Below, one piece after another: positions 42,650 to 45,672 of a stretch of 45,672 bases of DNA (position 1 is its first letter; each line of letters begins with the position of its first letter). Source of the DNA: Myxococcales bacterium (GTDB taxonomy: Bacteria > Myxococcota > Myxococcia > Myxococcales > Myxococcaceae); assembly GCA_030681895.1 (NCBI GenBank), contig JAUXRI010000321.1:1-45672 (forward strand). Direction: 5' to 3'. Both the position numbers and the translations under genes were made by a program. The notes beneath the pieces are model-generated. The model did no database searches and was not told the DNA's origin. It worked only from the letters and a program-made list of their open reading frames with translations.

Positions 42650-44724
42650 GGCGAGCTCCAGAGCCTGGTTCCGTTGGGCGCGATGACGTGCAGACGGCCC
42701 GCCTCGAAGAACAGCTGCGCGCCGGGGTTTCCATTCGTCATGGTGTTGAAGCGCGGAACGCTGGCCGCATCGTAGACGACGAGGTTGCCGTCGCCCTGCA
42801 TCGCGGTGACGCCGAGGGTGCGTCCCGCCGTGTTGGAGGCCCACACCGGCCCGCCACCGACGCGCGAGAAGACGAGGTTTCCATCGCCCTGGTAGACGAG
42901 CCGATGCGTGCCGTCGCTCGTCGTCACCGACTGGTTGGGCGCGAGCTGAGCACCCGAGGCGAGCAGCAGCGTCGGCATCGGTGCCCCGCCACCTGCACTC
43001 CCGCCGGCGGCCGCACCGCCGCCAGCGCCCGCAGTCCCGCCGGCTGAAGCGCCACCTGCGCTCCCGCCTGCCGCCGCGCCACCGCCTGCACTTCCACCGG
43101 CTGCCGACCCGCCGCCAGCCCCCGAGCTCCCGCCACCTGCGCCGCCCGGAGTCCCGATTTCCTTGAACGCGAACGCCTGGCTGAGCGCGATGCCGCGAAT
43201 CAGCGCTCGAATGTCACCATCGGATTTGGTGAACGCATCGGCGAGCGTCTGGACCTCGCAGCTGTCTTGCGGTTGTTCCACCCGCGCGAGCGCGAAACGA
43301 ACCCACTGCTTCGTGTAGCAGTCCTCTACCTGCTTCGAGTTGGCCAGGCGGGTGGTGAGCTCGCGCGCGCCGTTGAAGGGACCGTCGGAGGCCTCGGTGC
43401 CGGTGAGGACGCCCGAGGCATCGACGGGCAGGCCGTTGTCGCGTGCTTGCCACTCGCCGAGCGCTCCGTAGTTCTCGAAGCCAAAGCCGACGTCGTTGAT
43501 GAAGCCGTGGCAGCTGCCACAGACGGCGCTCTGCGAGGTGACGCGCGTGACGCGTTGGCGCGTCGTCTCCTGGCCCATCGCGGGAGGCACCAGCGTCGGC
43601 GCGTCGGGCGGAGGGTCGGGGAGTCCCTGGCACATCAGGTTGCGGCGAATCATCACGCCGCGGCGCACGGGCGAGGTGGTGTCGGGGTTCGCGAGGCCGG
43701 CGAGCACCGCAGGGTGGGTGAGAATGCCGGCGCGCTGGGCGGGGTCGAGCATCACCTGCTGGCCTTGCGCGTTCACCGAGTACGAGGCCGTGAGCAGCGT
43801 CTCGAGCTTGCCGTCACCGCGGCGCACGACGTGGTCTGCGAAGCGCGCGGTCTCGTCGACCATCCCCCGCCACGCGGCGGCGTTGAACGACGGGTAGACG
43901 GCCGGCGACTTGTTCGGAACGGTGGCCGCGTCGACGCCGAGCAGCTGCAGATGAAACTGACGCATCGACCTTGCGGCGCGGTCGTCGGCGAGCAGGCGGT
44001 CGACCTGCGCGGCGAGGGCGGCTGGCGTCGCGAGGCTCCCGCTCTGGGCTGCCGCGAGGAGCTCGGCATCGGGCGCGCTGTTCCAGAGGAAGAAGGCGAG
44101 CCGCGACACCGGGGCTTCATCGAAGTGGTACAGGAAGTTCGGCGACTGCAGCATCGTGCGCGCGACGAAGGTGACGCCGTCGTCGAAGCTGCCCCGGGCG
44201 CGGTGAGCGGCGTAGAGCGCGCGGTAGCGTTCGCGCTCGTCGGCCTCGAGCGGGCGGCGGAAGGCGCGCTGGCCGAACGAATCGATGAACCGGTTGGCGC
44301 AGGTCGTCTCGCCGAGGGTGGCTGCGTCGCACGCGTCGACGGCCGCGCGGAGGCGGGCGACGTCGGCGGTGAGCGTTTCGGCGGTGACCCCGTACTGCTC
44401 GAGCATGCTCCACGAGACGCTGCCGCTGACGTTGCTGAGGAAGAGGCCCGTCTTTTCGTCGGCCGGCAGACGGTCGCCGAAGGCCTGCGGCGCGCCGAGC
44501 AGGTCGCCCACGGTGTTGTCGTATTCAGCCCGCGTGAGGCGACGCAGCGGGAGCGGCGCCGCGCCGGTGCCCGGGACGCAGGTCATCGTCGCGGGCCCCG
44601 GAGCACCACCACCGCTGCCGCCGCCAGACGCGGGCCCGGTGACGCCGCCCGGCTCGCGCAGGCCCTCGATTCGCCCATCACAGGCGAGCAAAGCGGCGAT
44701 ACAGATCAGGGGCAGGCGACGCAT
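42646..44724 (-). CDS. DUF1587/1592/1588/1585 lipoprotein with C-terminal bulb-lectin domain
   Basis: 692 residues from ATG 44724. MRRLPLICIAALLAC is a lipoprotein signal with lipobox LLAC. Then come LPLRRLTRAEYDNTVGDLLG (DUF1587), RFIDSFGQRAFRRPLEADER (DUF1595), LQSPNFLYHFDEAPVSRLAF (DUF1592), RRGVMIRRNLMCQGLPDPPP with CGSCHGFINDVGFGFENY (DUF1588, haem-like CxxCH) and the DUF1585 tail. A Gly/Ala/Ser linker (about 525-580; GGSAGGGAAAGGSAGG) leads to a final 105 residues with HRLVYQGDGNLVFSRVGGGP and VTAMQGDGNLVVYD, the Q-x-D-G-N-L-V-x-Y signature of bulb-type mannose-binding lectins. The fusion suggests glycan binding near the redox or hydrolytic domain. First gene of a coupled pair with DUF1552; TGCTCT lies 11 bases before the ATG. 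Confidence 0.92.
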   Translation of the reverse strand: MRRLPLICIAALLACDGRIEGLREPGGVTGPASGGGSGGGAPGPATMTCVPGTGAAPLPLRRLTRAEYDNTVGDLLGAPQAFGDRLPADEKTGLFLSNVSGSVSWSMLEQYGVTAETLTADVARLRAAVDACDAATLGETTCANRFIDSFGQRAFRRPLEADERERYRALYAAHRARGSFDDGVTFVARTMLQSPNFLYHFDEAPVSRLAFFLWNSAPDAELLAAAQSGSLATPAALAAQVDRLLADDRAARSMRQFHLQLLGVDAATVPNKSPAVYPSFNAAAWRGMVDETARFADHVVRRGDGKLETLLTASYSVNAQGQQVMLDPAQRAGILTHPAVLAGLANPDTTSPVRRGVMIRRNLMCQGLPDPPPDAPTLVPPAMGQETTRQRVTRVTSQSAVCGSCHGFINDVGFGFENYGALGEWQARDNGLPVDASGVLTGTEASDGPFNGARELTTRLANSKQVEDCYTKQWVRFALARVEQPQDSCEVQTLADAFTKSDGDIRALIRGIALSQAFAFKEIGTPGGAGGGSSGAGGGSAAGGSAGGGAAAGGSAGGASAGGTAGAGGGAAAGGSAGGGAPMPTLLLASGAQLAPNQSVTTSDGTHRLVYQGDGNLVFSRVGGGPVWASNTAGRTLGVTAMQGDGNLVVYDAASVPRFNTMTNGNPGAQLFFEAGRLHVIAPNGTRLWSSP
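42974..43148 (-). repeat. Gly/Ala/Ser-rich linker-coding low-complexity DNA
   Basis: Imperfect repeats of gccaccgcct / gccgccggc-type units encode AGGSAGG-like peptides between the DUF1585 and lectin domains. Similar in style to the 15-bp repeat at 4-93. Confidence 0.7.
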
Positions 44725-44951
44725 TGCGCGGGGAAAGAGCACGGCGCGGGCCACCGGCACAGGGCAGGTGGATCAACAGGTTGTGGGCCGCCCGGGCCAG
44801 GTGTGGAGCACGGCCGAGGGACACGCGTGCTCCAGCTGTGAAGTCCGCTTTGGAGAGGTTGATGGGCATTTGCGCCGGCGGCGAACTCTCCGGAGACCGC
44901 GCGCGATGAACCAGAGGGCTCAGCGCCTGCGACCGCAGACCCAGCGGTGGG

Positions 44952-45672
44952 CTACCAGCGCACCGACCAGGTCTGGTTCACGAACGACGCCACCGGCACT
45001 TCCCCTGCGCTGAAGCGCGCGAACACGGCGAACTGGCGCTGCTCGGTGTTGCCCGTGCCGTAGGGCTGGCTCGAGGTGTTCGACACGGCCCAGAGGCCAG
45101 CCGACGTCACCTTCACCTGCCCGTACGGGAAGTAGAAACACGTGTCGTCCGAGCCCCGCGCGACTGCGTTGACGCACACGGTGTTGGTGTACGTGTTGAG
45201 GGTGCTGAACAGGAGCACGTTGGTGACGTTCCACGCGTTCGCGATGGCGAGGTTCATGAGGTAGCCCTTGTTCGTCTCGCCGAGGTCGAAGCGATAGGGC
45301 AGCTGGGCGATGGACGGCAGCACCGAGATTCTGCTGTCGAGGCTCGAGTTGGCGCGGGCCTCCCAGGCGCCGCAGCCGGTGACGCTGTTGCAGACGCGAC
45401 GACGCTCCACGAGCACGGCTTTGAAGGCGCTCGACACGTTCGCGCCCGCCGTGAAGTACGGCAGCAGCTCATTCGCGGCCGCCTGCCGAAGCCCGTCACG
45501 AGAACTCGCGTCGAAGAGGTCGCCGACGTCGCGCACCGGTGGCGGAGGAGGCGTCAGCTTCGGCGTCACGACGAGCTGAACGGGCGCGCTGGCGGTCAGG
45601 CCCTGCAGGTCGAGCACCGACACCTTGATTGTCAGTGAGCGACCCCGGGGCAGCAGCGGCGCGAGGTCGAAC
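44952..45672 (-). CDS. Exported-type hypothetical protein, 3' part only
   Basis: The frame stays open to the right edge, so the start is outside; at least 240 residues are visible. The visible part begins with a strand-rich segment (LTIKVSVLDLQGLTASAPVQ), then a Pro run (LTPPPPP), a helical segment (DGLRQAAANELLPYFTAGAN) and a C-terminal domain with four Cys (RRVCNSVTGCG, TVCVNAV, DTCFYFPYG) ending FVNQTWSVRW. Paired Cys and Asn/Thr/Ser-rich strands suggest a secreted disulfide-containing beta protein. Family not recognised. A GTG at 45623 is in frame but not needed as a start. Confidence 0.75.
   Translation of the reverse strand, partial: FDLAPLLPRGRSLTIKVSVLDLQGLTASAPVQLVVTPKLTPPPPPVRDVGDLFDASSRDGLRQAAANELLPYFTAGANVSSAFKAVLVERRRVCNSVTGCGAWEARANSSLDSRISVLPSIAQLPYRFDLGETNKGYLMNLAIANAWNVTNVLLFSTLNTYTNTVCVNAVARGSDDTCFYFPYGQVKVTSAGLWAVSNTSSQPYGTGNTEQRQFAVFARFSAGEVPVASFVNQTWSVRW

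Noticed and set aside
43267..44841. 524-codon plus-strand open frame
   Set aside because: Antisense to the DUF1592/1588 gene with its clear motifs.

Overview
The window is GC-rich DNA (strong G/C bias at third codon positions) from what is most probably a predatory or soil member of the Myxococcota, close to the Cystobacterineae. The evidence is several Hanks-type Ser/Thr kinases, one with an AgmX/PglI-like tail, many lipoproteins with Gly/Ala/Ser linkers, a long Dickkopf-type cysteine-rich lipoprotein, WGR and TIGR02996 proteins, a DUF1588/DUF1552 secreted pair and bulb-lectin and kelch proteins. No rRNA, tRNA, CRISPR array, transposase or phage structural gene was seen.

Layout. 1-214: 5' part of a lipoprotein gene (minus strand). 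215-997: a decayed reading frame. 998-4641 (minus): a degenerate-WGR/leucine-rich protein, the ABC-F translation factor EttA and a small hypothetical. 4830-8701 (plus): DegV protein, a double-WGR protein overlapping a TIGR02996 protein, and an alpha/beta hydrolase. 8720-10407 (minus): a DUF3885-like protein and a seven-repeat kelch protein. 10504-18149 (plus): a surface protein coupled to a FecR lipoprotein, a Ser/Thr kinase carrying an extra kinase C-lobe at its N-terminus, and a Cys-rich lipoprotein. 18238-22136 (plus): a tight four-gene operon of ECF sigma factor, putative anti-sigma factor and two paralogous membrane Ser/Thr kinases.

22103-30027 holds five unusual genes: a 962-residue LysM protein with its partner, a repeat protein with its partner, and a GH19 glycoside hydrolase. 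They are arranged around two copies of the same divergent promoter region. None has an obvious signal peptide, and the two upstream minus-strand genes start with the same 13 residues. Between them lies a frameshifted gene fragment whose tail is an inverted copy of part of the GH19 gene. This is the best candidate here for an undescribed system.

30405-32674 encodes a lipoprotein with a cohesin-like domain, translationally coupled to a secreted M1-like metallopeptidase ending in a dockerin-like module. It looks like a minimal surface anchor plus docked enzyme. 32753-38820: AraC regulator, GT-C type membrane protein, propeller lipoprotein, DUF962/Mpo1-like protein and ChrA chromate transporter. 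38930-45672 (minus): a large Cys-rich lipoprotein, a Tat-exported DUF1552 protein coupled to a DUF1592/1588 lipoprotein with a C-terminal B-lectin domain, and the 3' part of another exported protein.

Several monocistronic or first genes have a TAnnnT-like -10 box only 6-12 bases before the start codon and no Shine-Dalgarno, suggesting leaderless transcripts. Genes inside operons often overlap as ATGA, GTGA or TGATG. Family assignments come from reading motifs by eye; no database search was run.
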